Part shown: one piece after another, positions 28,701-37,326 of the stretch
Position numbering within the stretch: position 1 is the first letter of the stretch
Layout of the letters: the number at the start of each line of letters is the position of its first letter
Assembly: GCA_020350725.1 (NCBI GenBank)
Contig: CP070719.1
Location: 1,469,431-1,533,430 of the forward strand
Direction: 5' to 3'
Length of the DNA stretch: 64,000 nucleotides
Source: a bacterium
Lineage (GTDB): Bacteria; BMS3Abin14
Position numbers and translations under genes: made by a program
Notes under the pieces: generated by a model
What the model saw: the letters and a program-made list of their open reading frames with translations, nothing else
Told to the model about the DNA's origin: nothing
Database searches by the model: none

Positions 28701-29675
28701 CCGGTGAAGTTCCCGGAGGGCCTGTCCACAGTCAACCGCGGCCACGTGACCATGAGGTTCTCAGGGGGGAAGGGTGACGTGAGGGGAGCCATCCAGATGG
28801 ACGAGGGCAGATACAACAGGGAGATCGATCTCGATAACCTGGCAGGCCTGATCGGGGAAGGGTCCCGATTCAAGGTGTCCGGGGAACCCGGCGACCGGGC
28901 AGAGAACGGAGGGGGGGACTGGCTTGCTCTGGACATCGAGATGACGACGGTCAATCCTATCGATGTGGACATTAAATTGATCAGGGGTGAGGCGAGGGGC
29001 GCACTCAGGCTTCAGGGAACCGCAGCCAGGCCCCTTCTCAGCGGCAGGCTGGAGATGGATGAGGGTATCATCCAGTACCGAGGAAAGGCTTTTGATATCA
29101 CCCAGGGCACTGTGGGTTTTTTCAATCCCCAGGAAATAGAGCCCAACTTCGACTTCGCCGCCAAGGCCGAGGTGAGTGGATTAGACCGTGACGGAGTCCT
29201 CAGGGATTACGAGGTTGACCTCGTCGCTGCTGGAGTGCCGACAAAATTCCAGTTGGACCTCATGTCGTCGCCTCCGTTGAGTGAGGCAGACGTCATCTCA
29301 CTGCTGACCTGGGGTGCAGTTGGTGAACAGGCATTCGCCGAGGGAGGCGGGATCTCGGCAACTGAGGCAACTCTGATCCTCACTCAGCAACTGAGGGGGA
29401 AACTGGAAACGGAAGTCCAGCAGATCACCGGTTTCGACCGATTCGTCATCGACCCGGCTTTCGTATCGTCCAAGGGCGAAAGGGTGCCCCGTGTCCGGGT
29501 GGATAAGAGGCTCGGTGACCGTCTCTCCCTCAGTGCTTCCACCCCCATACTTTCGGGTGAGGAATCGGAATTTCTGCTGCGCTACCGGATTTCAGACACC
29601 TTTTCCCTGCTTGGCGAACAGGGAGGAGAGAGCGAATTCGGGCTGGACCTTGATTTTAAATTTGAGATCCCCTGA
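25755..29675 (+). CDS. tamB: TamB-like translocation and assembly module protein (AsmA-like, DUF490)
   Basis: This 1306-aa protein has an N-terminal membrane anchor (ITAFLLIIVLAGITVAM) and then ~1250 residues of beta-rich AsmA/TamB repeats. It ends with a conserved TamB C-terminal domain (DEGIIQYRGKAFDITQGTVGF, PPLSEADVISLLTWG, QITGFDRFVIDPAF). Such proteins form long periplasmic beta-taco bridges between inner membrane and an Omp85 partner, assisting barrel assembly or lipid transport. The partner gene begins on the last base of this stop (TGATG). The start is TTG (MKRRITAFLL), the only codon giving a sensible anchor. Whether it acts as TamB or another AsmA-family bridge is uncertain. Confidence 0.88.
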   Translation: MKRRITAFLLIIVLAGITVAMKIITSPRLDTVIRNVLVQQAEEHLGVRLSLGSLDHNILLTRFTLEDVTLSDLRGEGREIRARRLIIAFDPYATFRGMVSVSDIQLEGIDLRVVHGTDGSVSVDPILPFWQGEGVSDRSRIRPVKVEFKRFSLIDSHLSYRDLQAGLDLDLDKVLINVGRGRFDSPDRRNITVSSRSGQLKWRAFPEGRAVPIQSIRANLVYGRNEIELSRVSLLTGPIQVELSGTVPLEKSASLSGSLEIVADLDELSWLLRGGKGKIRLSGEIVGQLSSPEFRGRLTSDEVHLADRTFDDLNAVMEMDSGGGRLTDLLFRYREEEIEAAMDIRFHRDLPFSMEVKADDYPIFRLIQEFQKDAVKPLGELDISCRIEGRLSPAFHQPGANVRLTGQGEIPLSQKGAARAFTMDVRGTYQDQEMLLEDFQAQLGSARLTAAGTMSREGFSVEFRVQEDDLAPWSDVLLLDDMRGNLVAGGEITGSWLSPVARMDIVAKGLSGGDFTVDLVEAHADVDRSGISFPLASVKIQSSAVTFQGEFPWSRGEEAWFSVGVSSGRIEDLIGAIGVPLHFSGEVTALMNFSMRHGSLVGAGETTMRDLSLFGEVFQECRFKLEVLDDGMVLNRVELVKAERLISGRAELRDGRFKARLKSEDPVLLDEVWALKKLKVPLTGDMVIEVEAEGTLDGEELSADARLQWQNISFEGRPWHSGKGTFVLKNRTLEGAADLIDSKLSARAVAELGGEFPFSGTIRSVGQIEHSDLNDFLGLGISSDFASGRGTASARARGILADLDRTEVEGVLDDFIFRIRGLNFSSRQQAPFTYTPEDGIIFEDLKLKSGESEIEGSLVIAPGGSLGGTVSGGIDLGGFSFLEPTVDTFSGRTDIEVKVSGSLAQPYLSGFVTLMSSSCVAHLPFPMEITGLAGRIEVVKDRLHFESITGRVGAGSLIMTGDIFFRGLQPVEGDLEWRGESIPVKFPEGLSTVNRGHVTMRFSGGKGDVRGAIQMDEGRYNREIDLDNLAGLIGEGSRFKVSGEPGDRAENGGGDWLALDIEMTTVNPIDVDIKLIRGEARGALRLQGTAARPLLSGRLEMDEGIIQYRGKAFDITQGTVGFFNPQEIEPNFDFAAKAEVSGLDRDGVLRDYEVDLVAAGVPTKFQLDLMSSPPLSEADVISLLTWGAVGEQAFAEGGGISATEATLILTQQLRGKLETEVQQITGFDRFVIDPAFVSSKGERVPRVRVDKRLGDRLSLSASTPILSGEESEFLLRYRISDTFSLLGEQGGESEFGLDLDFKFEIP

Positions 29676-32410
29676 TGCTCGGGACCCTTCGATCAGCCAC
29701 CATTCTCTTTTTCTGTTCGGCCTCCATCTGCCTGGCTTCCGGGGCCGCTGATTCCGTCAACACCTTCGTTGGTCTCACCGTTTCAGAGATCTCGCAGGAG
29801 GGATCCGACATGGCCGATGGGGAGTTCCGTGCCCTGGTCCCCTTCGAGGTGGGTGATGTCCTCGAAATGAGCCGGGTCAGAAACGGCATCTTGAATCTCT
29901 TTCGAACGGGTCTCTATCGCAGAGTGGAGGTAAGGGGTCGGCCCCATGATGGAGGCGTTGCGGTGTTGTTCCGACTCACTCCCAAGAGGTGGCTCAATGA
30001 AGTGATCTTCCAGGGCAATCTCCGGCTTTCGGACGGAGATCTCTCGAGGAAGGTGGATCTCGGCAGGGAGGATGAACTGACGCCGGCGGATCTCGAGCGC
30101 AACAGGGAGAGGCTGGTCGATTACTACAGGTACAGAGGTTTTATGGAGCCCCAGATCTCCTATCTGACAGAAGTTGCGCCGAAGAACCGAACGGACGTCA
30201 TTTACAGCATAGCGGAGGGTCTGCGCTGGCAGATCTCGGAGGTCAGCATGTCGGGGGATTCGGGCATGTCCAGGGGGAAGCTGATGGCGACCATCGCCTC
30301 AATGCCCGGAACCCAGCTGGACGGAGAGGATCTGGACAGGGACCTGACCAGGATCACGGAACATCTCAAGGAGAAGGGATATTACTATCCAAGAGTGTCC
30401 TACACGGTGGAGAAAGATCCCCGGTTCAGGGGCGATGCTGTCGTTGAGTTCCTGATAGAGAAGGGGACTTTGTACAGGCTGGGAGTCGAGAGCCCATCCG
30501 GCCTGGAGAGCATCGGCCGTTTCAGGAGGTGGATGCGGTCGTCATTCCTCGTTGAACCCGATCCGGACAGAGCGATGGAGAGATCCGGGACAAGGGTCAA
30601 GGAGTATTTTCTCGGGACAGGATACCCCTTTGTCTCAGTGGAGTGGGAAGACCGGTCTCCGGAGGCCGGCGAGAGGGAGTTGGTCCTCAAAATCAGCAGG
30701 GGTGACCTGGCGGTCATCGGTACCGTCACCATCGAGGGGATCCAATCCCTCACGGATCAAGAAGTGGCGAGGGCACTTCAGATGAACACCGGCGATCCCT
30801 TCGTTCACGCGTCCCTCGATAGAGGCCTGCAGCTTCTGGATGAGGCCTATATGACGAAAGGGTATCAGTCGGCCAAGATCATCCAAAAACCCCTGAATTT
30901 CGTTCCGGTCGATGGGCGGCAGGAGGTCATGATCCATATCGTCGTGGAGGAGGGGATCCGGACCATCGTCAACGGGGTCAGAGTCCAGAGCGATGTCTAC
31001 GGAAGGGACGAGATCATAGATATTCTGAACATCCATCCGGGAGATCCACACGTCCCCTCTCGGGTCGAGGAAGGCCGCCTGTCCCTGATCGAGAGGCTCT
31101 CCGGGGACGGGTACCTCTTCGGTTCGATACCCCTCCCTGAGGTCGTCAGGATCGAGGAGGGCAAGGTGGACCTCGTCTTCGACATCCGGGCGGGACCGAA
31201 GGTGCGCCTGGGAAGCATCATCATCCTGGGCGGTGAGGAGGTCGATAATACGATCGTCAGGCGCGCCGTCAATATGGAACGAGGGCACCTTCTGAGCCTT
31301 GAGGAGATCCTGGAGGCCCAACGCAGGGTCTATGCACTGGGTGTGCACAGTTCGGTTGAGATCAGCCTCGTCGACCCGGAGATCGCCGCGGAGGTCAAGG
31401 ACCTGGTCGTCAAGGTCAGGGAAAGGCCGCGTTATGCCATCGGAATCAGGCTGGGATACGGCAGTGAAGAGAAGGGCAGGGTAAGGTTTACCGTAACCGA
31501 TAGGAATTTTGCCCATATGGCCCGCTCCCTGATCCTGGGCTTTCGATTCAGTGACATCGAGGAGCTCGCCTCCCTGACCTACCTCCACCCGTGGTTCCTG
31601 GGTGAGCCCATTGAATTTTCCATCTCCCTCATCGACCTGATCGAGGAGAGGGAGAGCTACACCCGTGACGAGCTCGGAGTGGTCCTGAGCGCCAAGACGG
31701 ATCTGACCAGGAGAACGACATTAAGGCTTCAGTACGCTTTCGAGGGCCTCGAGCTGACAGACGTTTCGCCCGACGCACAGCTCTCACCCGAAGACGAGGG
31801 GAGAACCGATGTCGCTTCTCTGATCCCCGAACTCCTCTACGACAGCCGTGACGACTTCTTCGAACCCTCCTCCGGGATCCTCGGTGATATCCGGCTGGAG
31901 GTGGCCATGGAGCAATTGGGTTCCAAGGCCGAGTTCCATAAACTCGAGATATCCATCCGCAAATACTTTTCCCTCGGGGGTGGGTTTGTACTCGCCGGGC
32001 TAGCGAGGGGAGGGATCGCAGAAAGCTTCGGGATAAGCGATGAAGTCATCATCAGTGAAAGGTTCTTTCTCGGCGGACAGAACTCGGTAAGGGGATACGA
32101 CCTCGACAGCCTGGGTCCGCTGGATGCGGACGGCGATCCAATCGGGGGGATCAAAATGGTGAACCTCAACCTCGAACTGAGATACCCCATATACAGGTCG
32201 ATCAAAGGAGTCCTCTTCGCGGACTCGGGAGCACTGTGGCTGGATCAAGCCCCCTATGATGACAGGACCCTGCGTCTTGCAGCCGGCACCGGGTTGCGGT
32301 GGTCATCACCTATAGGTCCCCTGAGTCTGGACTACGGCAGAAAATTGAATCCGGCCACAGATGAAGAGGATCAATGGCGGGTTCATTTTTCCATCGGACA
32401 CGCGTTCTGA
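29675..32410 (+). CDS. Omp85-family outer-membrane protein with seven POTRA domains
   Basis: The 911-aa protein has a signal peptide (cleavage near residue 24). Seven consecutive ~80-residue POTRA units follow, at about 33-103, 105-184, 185-266, 267-346, 347-429, 430-510 and 511-584. The C-terminal beta-barrel (~587-911) includes the lid-lock motif NSVRGYDLDSLG near residue 805 and a terminal aromatic (GHAF). The fusion-tight pairing with the TamB-like gene suggests a TamA partner, but TamA usually has three POTRAs and BamA five. No other Omp85 gene is in the window, so a BamA role cannot be excluded. Confidence 0.9.
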   Translation: MLGTLRSATILFFCSASICLASGAADSVNTFVGLTVSEISQEGSDMADGEFRALVPFEVGDVLEMSRVRNGILNLFRTGLYRRVEVRGRPHDGGVAVLFRLTPKRWLNEVIFQGNLRLSDGDLSRKVDLGREDELTPADLERNRERLVDYYRYRGFMEPQISYLTEVAPKNRTDVIYSIAEGLRWQISEVSMSGDSGMSRGKLMATIASMPGTQLDGEDLDRDLTRITEHLKEKGYYYPRVSYTVEKDPRFRGDAVVEFLIEKGTLYRLGVESPSGLESIGRFRRWMRSSFLVEPDPDRAMERSGTRVKEYFLGTGYPFVSVEWEDRSPEAGERELVLKISRGDLAVIGTVTIEGIQSLTDQEVARALQMNTGDPFVHASLDRGLQLLDEAYMTKGYQSAKIIQKPLNFVPVDGRQEVMIHIVVEEGIRTIVNGVRVQSDVYGRDEIIDILNIHPGDPHVPSRVEEGRLSLIERLSGDGYLFGSIPLPEVVRIEEGKVDLVFDIRAGPKVRLGSIIILGGEEVDNTIVRRAVNMERGHLLSLEEILEAQRRVYALGVHSSVEISLVDPEIAAEVKDLVVKVRERPRYAIGIRLGYGSEEKGRVRFTVTDRNFAHMARSLILGFRFSDIEELASLTYLHPWFLGEPIEFSISLIDLIEERESYTRDELGVVLSAKTDLTRRTTLRLQYAFEGLELTDVSPDAQLSPEDEGRTDVASLIPELLYDSRDDFFEPSSGILGDIRLEVAMEQLGSKAEFHKLEISIRKYFSLGGGFVLAGLARGGIAESFGISDEVIISERFFLGGQNSVRGYDLDSLGPLDADGDPIGGIKMVNLNLELRYPIYRSIKGVLFADSGALWLDQAPYDDRTLRLAAGTGLRWSSPIGPLSLDYGRKLNPATDEEDQWRVHFSIGHAF

Positions 32411-32427
32411 GTCTGCCGGTATAGCGC

Positions 32428-32475
32428 GAAGGGCGAAGAACGGAGAGCTGAGAACCAGGAACTGAGACCCAAACG
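32428..32475. repeat. Degenerate heptanucleotide-period repeat tract
   Basis: In-register 7-base units gagctga / gaaccag / gaactga / gaccca follow the Omp85 stop. The tract lies between convergent genes, next to a terminator hairpin. Confidence 0.5.
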
Positions 32476-32482
32476 ATAACCC

Positions 32483-32507
32483 AAAAAAAAAGCGCCCTCC
32501 GGCGCTT
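32483..32507 (-). terminator. Rho-independent terminator of the minus-strand response regulator
   Basis: A perfect 7-bp stem AAGCGCC/GGCGCTT with a 4-base loop is followed on the minus strand by nine T residues, 22 bases after the stop of the regulator gene. On the plus strand the hairpin lacks a T-run, so it does not obviously end the Omp85 transcript. Confidence 0.8.
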
Positions 32508-32528
32508 CAGATAAATAGTCCTCAGAAC

Positions 32529-33140
32529 TCACTTCTGTTTTTCCTGATCGAGCACCATCCTGATCCTCTCGAAGGCTACCGAGGGGTCGAGACTCTTGTC
32601 CAGAAAACCGGAGGCTCCCATCTCCCGCACGATCTGGATGTCCTCATGACTGTCGTGGACACCCGTCATGACGATGATGGGAGGAACCGGCAGATCGGCC
32701 TCCTTCAGCTGCTCCAGAACGCCGAACCCTGAAAGCCGGGGCATCTGCAGGTCGAGAAGAATAAGCAGGAAAGCATCGGGGGCAGCCTTGAATATGTCGA
32801 GGGCCTCCTGTCCGTCCGCGGCCGCCTTGACCCTGTAACCGTTGCTTACGAGCAGATCGGACATCATGGTCCTGAAGAATTCCGTGTCATCGGCAAGGAG
32901 GATGTACTGTTCATCCGCGGCGGGTCCGGGCAGGGGAGTCTCGGGTACTTTCGCTGCCCTGGCCGCTTCCTGGGTATGGATCGTTTCCCCTGTCTGGGAC
33001 CCGTGGGATCGCCAGCCGGCCGGAAGGAGGACCGTGTATTTGGTCCCGCAGGTTCCGCAGGAGATTCGGAAGCCCTGATCGGGAATCTTGGCCGGATCGA
33101 AGATGTATTCCTTTGAACAGAGGACACAGGATAATCTCAT
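32529..33140 (-). CDS. Zinc-finger (MJ0042-type) response regulator
   Basis: The 203-aa protein has a zinc ribbon at the N-terminus (Cys5-x2-Cys8 and Cys28-x2-Cys31) and a Pro/Ala-rich linker (~45-76). The receiver has the acidic pair Asp84/Asp85, phosphoacceptor Asp130 (LILLDLQMPRLSG), Thr in IVMTGVHD and Lys in FLDKSLDP. There is no output domain beyond the finger, so the finger probably contacts the target. It shares architecture with the degenerate-receiver protein in the chemosensory cluster and may be a CheA-responsive partner (inference). It is monocistronic, divergent from the SurA-like gene, with its own terminator. Confidence 0.85.
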   Translation of the reverse strand: MRLSCVLCSKEYIFDPAKIPDQGFRISCGTCGTKYTVLLPAGWRSHGSQTGETIHTQEAARAAKVPETPLPGPAADEQYILLADDTEFFRTMMSDLLVSNGYRVKAAADGQEALDIFKAAPDAFLLILLDLQMPRLSGFGVLEQLKEADLPVPPIIVMTGVHDSHEDIQIVREMGASGFLDKSLDPSVAFERIRMVLDQEKQK

Positions 33141-33443
33141 GACGGTGGAAAATTTAACAGTTACTCCCCCAGCGTGTCAACGGAATTGGGCTCTCAGCCA
33201 CCCACAGCAGGAGGCGGGGTTCGTGAGCGGGTCGGTCGGGCCCGGTCAGGCGAGGCTTTTTCGGCATAGGGTTCAGAGTTGCGGGTGTCCATTTGCCTGT
33301 CGTCCGCTCCCCCGGTCCCTGAAATTTCTTCGATCATGCCGTTTGACAGCCCCGTCGGGCATGAAATAGACTCATACTTGGGGGAAGGGACCGGATAGGT
33401 GAACCCGATAACCCTGCAGTCCAGATGGGAGACCAGGTCCGAC
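33141..33443. other. Divergent intergenic region
   Basis: About 300 bases separate the minus-strand regulator from the SurA-like gene. No coding sequence or RNA gene is recognisable. It holds a plausible plus-strand promoter near its right end and an alternative GTG start for the downstream gene. Confidence 0.5.
33343..33372 (+). promoter_or_regulatory. Sigma-70-type promoter upstream of SurA-like gene
   Basis: TTGACA is followed after 18 bases by TAGACT. Predicted initiation near 33380 leaves a short leader before the GTG at 33399 or a ~65-base leader before the ATG at 33444. Confidence 0.5.
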
Positions 33444-34103
33444 ATGACAAAATTAGGGAGACTTTGTATCGCCGCAGGCGCCCTCCTGCTGCTGCTCCGA
33501 TCCTCCGTACCCTCCCTCGCTCAGGACGAGAGGGACAACGGGGCCATTATCGATCAGGTGGTCGCGACCCTCGACGACAGCCCGATCCTTCTCAGCGATG
33601 TCCTGATGGAAAAGGAGCTGGGTCTGCTGGAGACAGGCCGACCGGCTGCAGGCCTCGAGGCACTGCTCGAACCCTTTCTCAACCGCCTGATGATCCATAA
33701 AGAGATCGAGGAGGTGGGCAGTTTCAGGCTGTCCCAGGGTCAGTTCGAGGGGGCCCTCACCGGATTTCTGGCCAGCTTCGGCAGAAGGGAGGACTTCGAA
33801 CGGAGGCTTGATTTCTGGGGCATAGACGAGCAGGAGTTCAGAAGGCGCCTGAACCGGGCTCTGACGGTGTCCCTGTACACTGAGAGCCGCATCCAGTTCT
33901 TCGCGAGAGTTCTGCCCTCCGATATCGAGCGAACCTACAACGAGGAGCCCGAAAGGTGGGGTGGACGCCTCCTCCACGAAGTTTGGGACGACATCAGGGA
34001 GATTCTGCTCGAGGAAGCGTTCACCAAGGAAAGAGAGAGGTGGCTTGCCACCCTCCGCAACCGTTATCATCTGGAGATCCTCGTTGCCATGGATGAGGGC
34101 TAG
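33444..34103 (+). CDS. SurA N-terminal-like periplasmic chaperone without PPIase domain
   Basis: The 219-aa protein has a signal peptide (hydrophobic AAGALLLLL, cleavage after SLAQ). It then shows a SurA N-like helical domain: IIDQVVATLDDSPILLSDV, a helical core, and a C-terminal segment LEEAFTKERERWLATLRNRYHLEIL, typical of the family's last helix. No parvulin PPIase domain is present, unlike SurA. It probably binds unfolded outer-membrane proteins in the periplasm, consistent with the Omp85/TamB genes nearby. An in-frame GTG 45 bases upstream has a reasonable ribosome site and is a viable alternative start. Confidence 0.75.
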   Translation: MTKLGRLCIAAGALLLLLRSSVPSLAQDERDNGAIIDQVVATLDDSPILLSDVLMEKELGLLETGRPAAGLEALLEPFLNRLMIHKEIEEVGSFRLSQGQFEGALTGFLASFGRREDFERRLDFWGIDEQEFRRRLNRALTVSLYTESRIQFFARVLPSDIERTYNEEPERWGGRLLHEVWDDIREILLEEAFTKERERWLATLRNRYHLEILVAMDEG

Positions 34104-34105
34104 GG

Positions 34106-34474
34106 ATGCGCTATCAGCTCGTTGTCAGAGACGGATTCGCCGCTGCCCACAGGCTCGTCGGGAGCGGCGGCCGGTGCGAGAACCTGCACGGCCATAATTT
34201 CAAAGTGGAGTTGAAGGTCGGTGGCCAGGAGCTTGGCGAGGCCGGCATGCTCATTGACTTCTCCGACCTGAAAGGCATCCTGAGGGATGTCCTGTCCAGC
34301 CTGGATCACCAGGACCTGAACGCCCATCGGGCTTTCGCGGCAGGGAGTCCCTCTTCGGAGATGATCGCCGAATTCATTTTCCGATCCGTGGAGGAGAGGA
34401 TCGAGGGAGATATTTCCGTTATCTCCGTAACGGTTAGCGAGTCGGACACAGCTTCGGCCACCTATTCAGGCTAG
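34106..34474 (+). CDS. queD: 6-carboxy-5,6,7,8-tetrahydropterin synthase (QueD/PTPS family)
   Basis: The 122-aa enzyme shows zinc ligands His15, His28 and His30 (AAAHRL, LHGHNF), catalytic Cys24 (RCENLHGHN), and Asp67-His68 in SSLDHQDLN. The VTVSESDTASATY segment carries the pterin-anchoring Glu. QueD acts early in queuosine (7-deazaguanine) synthesis; related 6-pyruvoyl-tetrahydropterin synthases share the fold. No other que gene is in the window. It begins 2 bases after the preceding stop. Confidence 0.88.
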   Translation: MRYQLVVRDGFAAAHRLVGSGGRCENLHGHNFKVELKVGGQELGEAGMLIDFSDLKGILRDVLSSLDHQDLNAHRAFAAGSPSSEMIAEFIFRSVEERIEGDISVISVTVSESDTASATYSG

Positions 34475-34530
34475 ACAGGCCAGGCCGGGCCACGCTGAGT
34501 CCCCGGCCGGCGAAGAAAGGGATATTGAAA

Positions 34531-35280
34531 ATGGAGATCATTGACGGTCATGTTCACATCGGCAGAAGACATCTTCCCCTGGAACAGGTCGAGGGGGTTC
34601 TCGACAGAGCGGGTGCTGACAGAGCAGTTGTCTTTGCGGATCCCGAAAGCATGGACATCCCCGGGGACAACAGGTATGTCCTCGAGTCGGCCGCCCGATC
34701 CCGGCATATTCCCTTCATCTACATCGGGGGCAACGCCTACAGCACCAACAGACCATTTCCCCAGTTACCCGATCCCGAGGAACTGGAGCCCTACAGGGGC
34801 ATTAAATGGCACTGCTGGTTCACGCCGGGACACGATTTCGGGGGCATCCGCCTCGGGATGGACGGGGGCCGGATAGAGGAGGTTCTCACCGAGCCGCGGA
34901 TGGCGGCCCTCATGGGAAAGGCCCGGGAGATGGGGATTCCGGTGAACTTTGAGGAACACTTCGACATCACAGTGCGTTTCGTGGATCTCTATCCCGATGT
35001 CATGATCATCATTCCCCACATGGGAGGGCTCAACGGGGGCACCGAGAGGATTCTCAGTGCAGTCGGGAGCAAGCCGAACGTCTTTTTCGATGTCAGCCTC
35101 GCCGGTTTGACGGAGAGTCTCGTCAAGACCTTCGGTGCCCGGAAATTCATCTGCGGGTCCGATTACCCATACGGCAGCCCGGCCTGGAGTATCGACAGGA
35201 TCAGGAAGCTCAACATCTCGGAGGAGGACCGAGAGTCCATCATGTCGGGTAATGTCCTATCCCTGACGGGAACGACCTGA
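34531..35280 (+). CDS. Amidohydrolase-2-family TIM-barrel metal hydrolase
   Basis: The 249-aa protein begins IDGHVHIGRRH, with the HxH metal motif on strand 1. It continues with FEEHFDITVRFVDLYPDVMIIIPHMGG (His ligands) and FICGSDYPYGSP with the late Asp, in amidohydrolase-2 order. Such enzymes hydrolyse or decarboxylate diverse cyclic or aromatic substrates; the specificity is unknown. AAAGGGA lies nine bases upstream of the ATG; a TTG two codons earlier is less likely. The stop overlaps the sirtuin ATG (TGATG). Confidence 0.85.
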   Translation: MEIIDGHVHIGRRHLPLEQVEGVLDRAGADRAVVFADPESMDIPGDNRYVLESAARSRHIPFIYIGGNAYSTNRPFPQLPDPEELEPYRGIKWHCWFTPGHDFGGIRLGMDGGRIEEVLTEPRMAALMGKAREMGIPVNFEEHFDITVRFVDLYPDVMIIIPHMGGLNGGTERILSAVGSKPNVFFDVSLAGLTESLVKTFGARKFICGSDYPYGSPAWSIDRIRKLNISEEDRESIMSGNVLSLTGTT

Positions 35281-36062
35281 TGAGCGACGCGGCTGAATCC
35301 GGCCGAATACCGCAAGAGGTTGTCACTCGGTTGAGCGAGGCACAGCGCGTGGCCGTTCTGACGGGCGCAGGGGTTTCGGCCGAGAGCGGCATCCCCACCT
35401 TCAGGGGCAAGGCCGGCCTCTGGAAGAACCACCGCCCGGAGCAACTGGCGACGCCGCAGGCGTTTCGGTCCGACCCGGCTCTAGTCTGGGAGTGGTATCA
35501 TTGGAGGAGGGGCCTGGTCAGGCAGGCCGACCCCAATCCGGCCCACTCTGCCCTCGCGGAGATGGAGAACAGGATCCCTCACTTCGTCCTCATCACGCAA
35601 AATGTTGACGGTCTCCACATGAGGGCGGGGAGCGGGAACGTCCTGGAGATGCACGGCAATATCAACCGAGCCAGATGCTGCTCCTGCGACAACAGGATCC
35701 AGCTGACCGACGAATCGGGTGTTCTTGACTGCGCCAGGTGCGGTTCCCTGATGAGGCCTGACATCGTATGGTTCGGCGAGAGTCTGGACCCGGACATCCT
35801 GGCGCAGTCCTACCGGGCCGCGGGGACTGCGGACGTCTTTGTCGTGGCAGGGACATCCAGCGTGGTTCAGCCGGCTGCCTCGCTGGCCTTCTCCGTGAAA
35901 GAGGCCGGCGGATTTGTCCTGGAGATCAACCTGGATCCAACCCCTCTGACCGGTGCGGCAGACATAACGGTCCTGGGAAAGGCCGGCGAGGTGCTCCCGG
36001 AACTGGTGAAGAGGATGTGGGAAAATCAAACGCCAGGTTCCTTGTTCCAGCCTGACAGATGA
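35280..36062 (+). CDS. cobB: NAD-dependent protein deacylase, Sir2 family (CobB-like)
   Basis: The 260-aa sirtuin shows GAGVSAESGIPTFRG (NAD site), TQNVDGLH, catalytic His in LEMHGNI, and zinc cysteines CCSCDNR...CARCGS. PDIVWFGESL and VVAGTSSVVQPAASLAF complete the fold. WYHWRRGL carries a Tyr-x2-Arg pair at the position that in E. coli CobB and SIRT5 binds acidic acyl groups, so desuccinylase as well as deacetylase activity is plausible. It is translationally coupled to the amidohydrolase. The following 190 bases contain no gene I can support. Confidence 0.93.
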   Translation: MSDAAESGRIPQEVVTRLSEAQRVAVLTGAGVSAESGIPTFRGKAGLWKNHRPEQLATPQAFRSDPALVWEWYHWRRGLVRQADPNPAHSALAEMENRIPHFVLITQNVDGLHMRAGSGNVLEMHGNINRARCCSCDNRIQLTDESGVLDCARCGSLMRPDIVWFGESLDPDILAQSYRAAGTADVFVVAGTSSVVQPAASLAFSVKEAGGFVLEINLDPTPLTGAADITVLGKAGEVLPELVKRMWENQTPGSLFQPDR

Positions 36063-36252
36063 CTCCATGGGATCCACGGGGAGCGCAAATCAATTCCTAT
36101 CTCCAAGCTGCGGTAAGGGGCAAAGGGGTGCGGAAATATCTCAGTTGGATCTTTGAACCGGTTGCCTGCGGATCTTGCCCTCATTGTCGGGGTCATGGGA
36201 TGAGGCGAGGATGCCGATACCTGGAACTTGAAACCTCACACAAGGAGACCTT

Positions 36253-37326
36253 ATGCGCAAGGAATCGCTGAGTTTTCTGTCCAAACTCGTTGAGACACCG
36301 AGTCCCTCGGGATTCGAGGGGCCGGTTCAGGAAGTCTGGCTCAAGAGAACGGCCCCCTTCGCCCACAGCACCAGAGTCGATGTCCACGGAAATGCCATTG
36401 CCACCCTGAATCCCGAAGGCACCCCGCGGGTCATGCTGGCCGGTCACTGCGACGAGATCGGTTTTATGGTCAAGTACATTTCCGAGGAGGGATATCTCTC
36501 CTTCGCCGCCATCGGGGGAATCGACATCCACCTCGTGCCGGCGCGCAGAGTGCTCATACACAGCGCCGAGGGGCCTGTCCCGGGGGTCATCGGCAAGAAA
36601 CCGATCCACCTGCAGGATCCCGCGACCCGGGCAACTCAGAAGCTGGAGTGGCACAATCTATGGATCGACATCGGTGTTGAGAACCGCAAGGAGGCCGAGA
36701 AGCTGATCTCCCTCGGAGACCCCATTACCTTCACGGATGGTTTCAGCCGTTTGGAGGGGTCTCTGGCCGTGGGAAGGGGTTTTGACGATAAGATGGGGAG
36801 TTTCGTCGTATCGGAGGTTGTCCGCCTCCTCTGTGACAGGAAGATCAAGGCGTCCGTGCACGCTGTCAGCACCGTCCAGGAGGAACTCGGTCTGAGGGGG
36901 GCGAAAACAAGCGCTTACGGTATCGACCCCGATGTGGGCATCGCGGTGGATGTGACCTTCGCCTCGGACTACCCGGAGATGGACAAGAAACAGGTCGGGG
37001 ACATAAAGCTGGGCAAGGGTCCCGTCATCGCACGAGGGGCGAACATCAACCCCAAGGTGTTCACGGGGCTGGTCGAAACGGCCCGAGCCAAGAAGATACC
37101 CTATCAGGTGGACCCGTCGCCGAGGGCGACCGGCACAGACGCAAGCGTCATTCAGCTCACCCGCAGCGGGGTCGCCGCAGCCCTGGTGAGTGTACCCAAC
37201 CGGTACATGCACACACCGGTTGAGACCATTTGCCTCAAGGACCTGGAGAACGCGGCGCGCCTGCTGGCGGCATTTATTGAATCCCTGAAACCGGGGCAGG
37301 ATTTCATCCCCTTTGGCAAAAAGTGA
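36253..37326 (+). CDS. M42-family metallo-aminopeptidase
   Basis: The 357-aa protein matches M42 glutamyl/tetrahedral aminopeptidases. Features are ETPSPSGFEGPVQEVW, metal ligands in LAGHCDEIGFMV (His, with Asp two residues on), GRGFDDKMGSFV (bridging Asp), catalytic Glu pair in STVQEELGLRGA, VDVTFASDYPE and a late His in RYMHTPVE. Such enzymes trim N-terminal residues of peptides in large cytosolic shells. Substrate preference is not evident. AAGGAG precedes the ATG. The stop overlaps the rsmD GTG. Confidence 0.92.
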   Translation: MRKESLSFLSKLVETPSPSGFEGPVQEVWLKRTAPFAHSTRVDVHGNAIATLNPEGTPRVMLAGHCDEIGFMVKYISEEGYLSFAAIGGIDIHLVPARRVLIHSAEGPVPGVIGKKPIHLQDPATRATQKLEWHNLWIDIGVENRKEAEKLISLGDPITFTDGFSRLEGSLAVGRGFDDKMGSFVVSEVVRLLCDRKIKASVHAVSTVQEELGLRGAKTSAYGIDPDVGIAVDVTFASDYPEMDKKQVGDIKLGKGPVIARGANINPKVFTGLVETARAKKIPYQVDPSPRATGTDASVIQLTRSGVAAALVSVPNRYMHTPVETICLKDLENAARLLAAFIESLKPGQDFIPFGKK

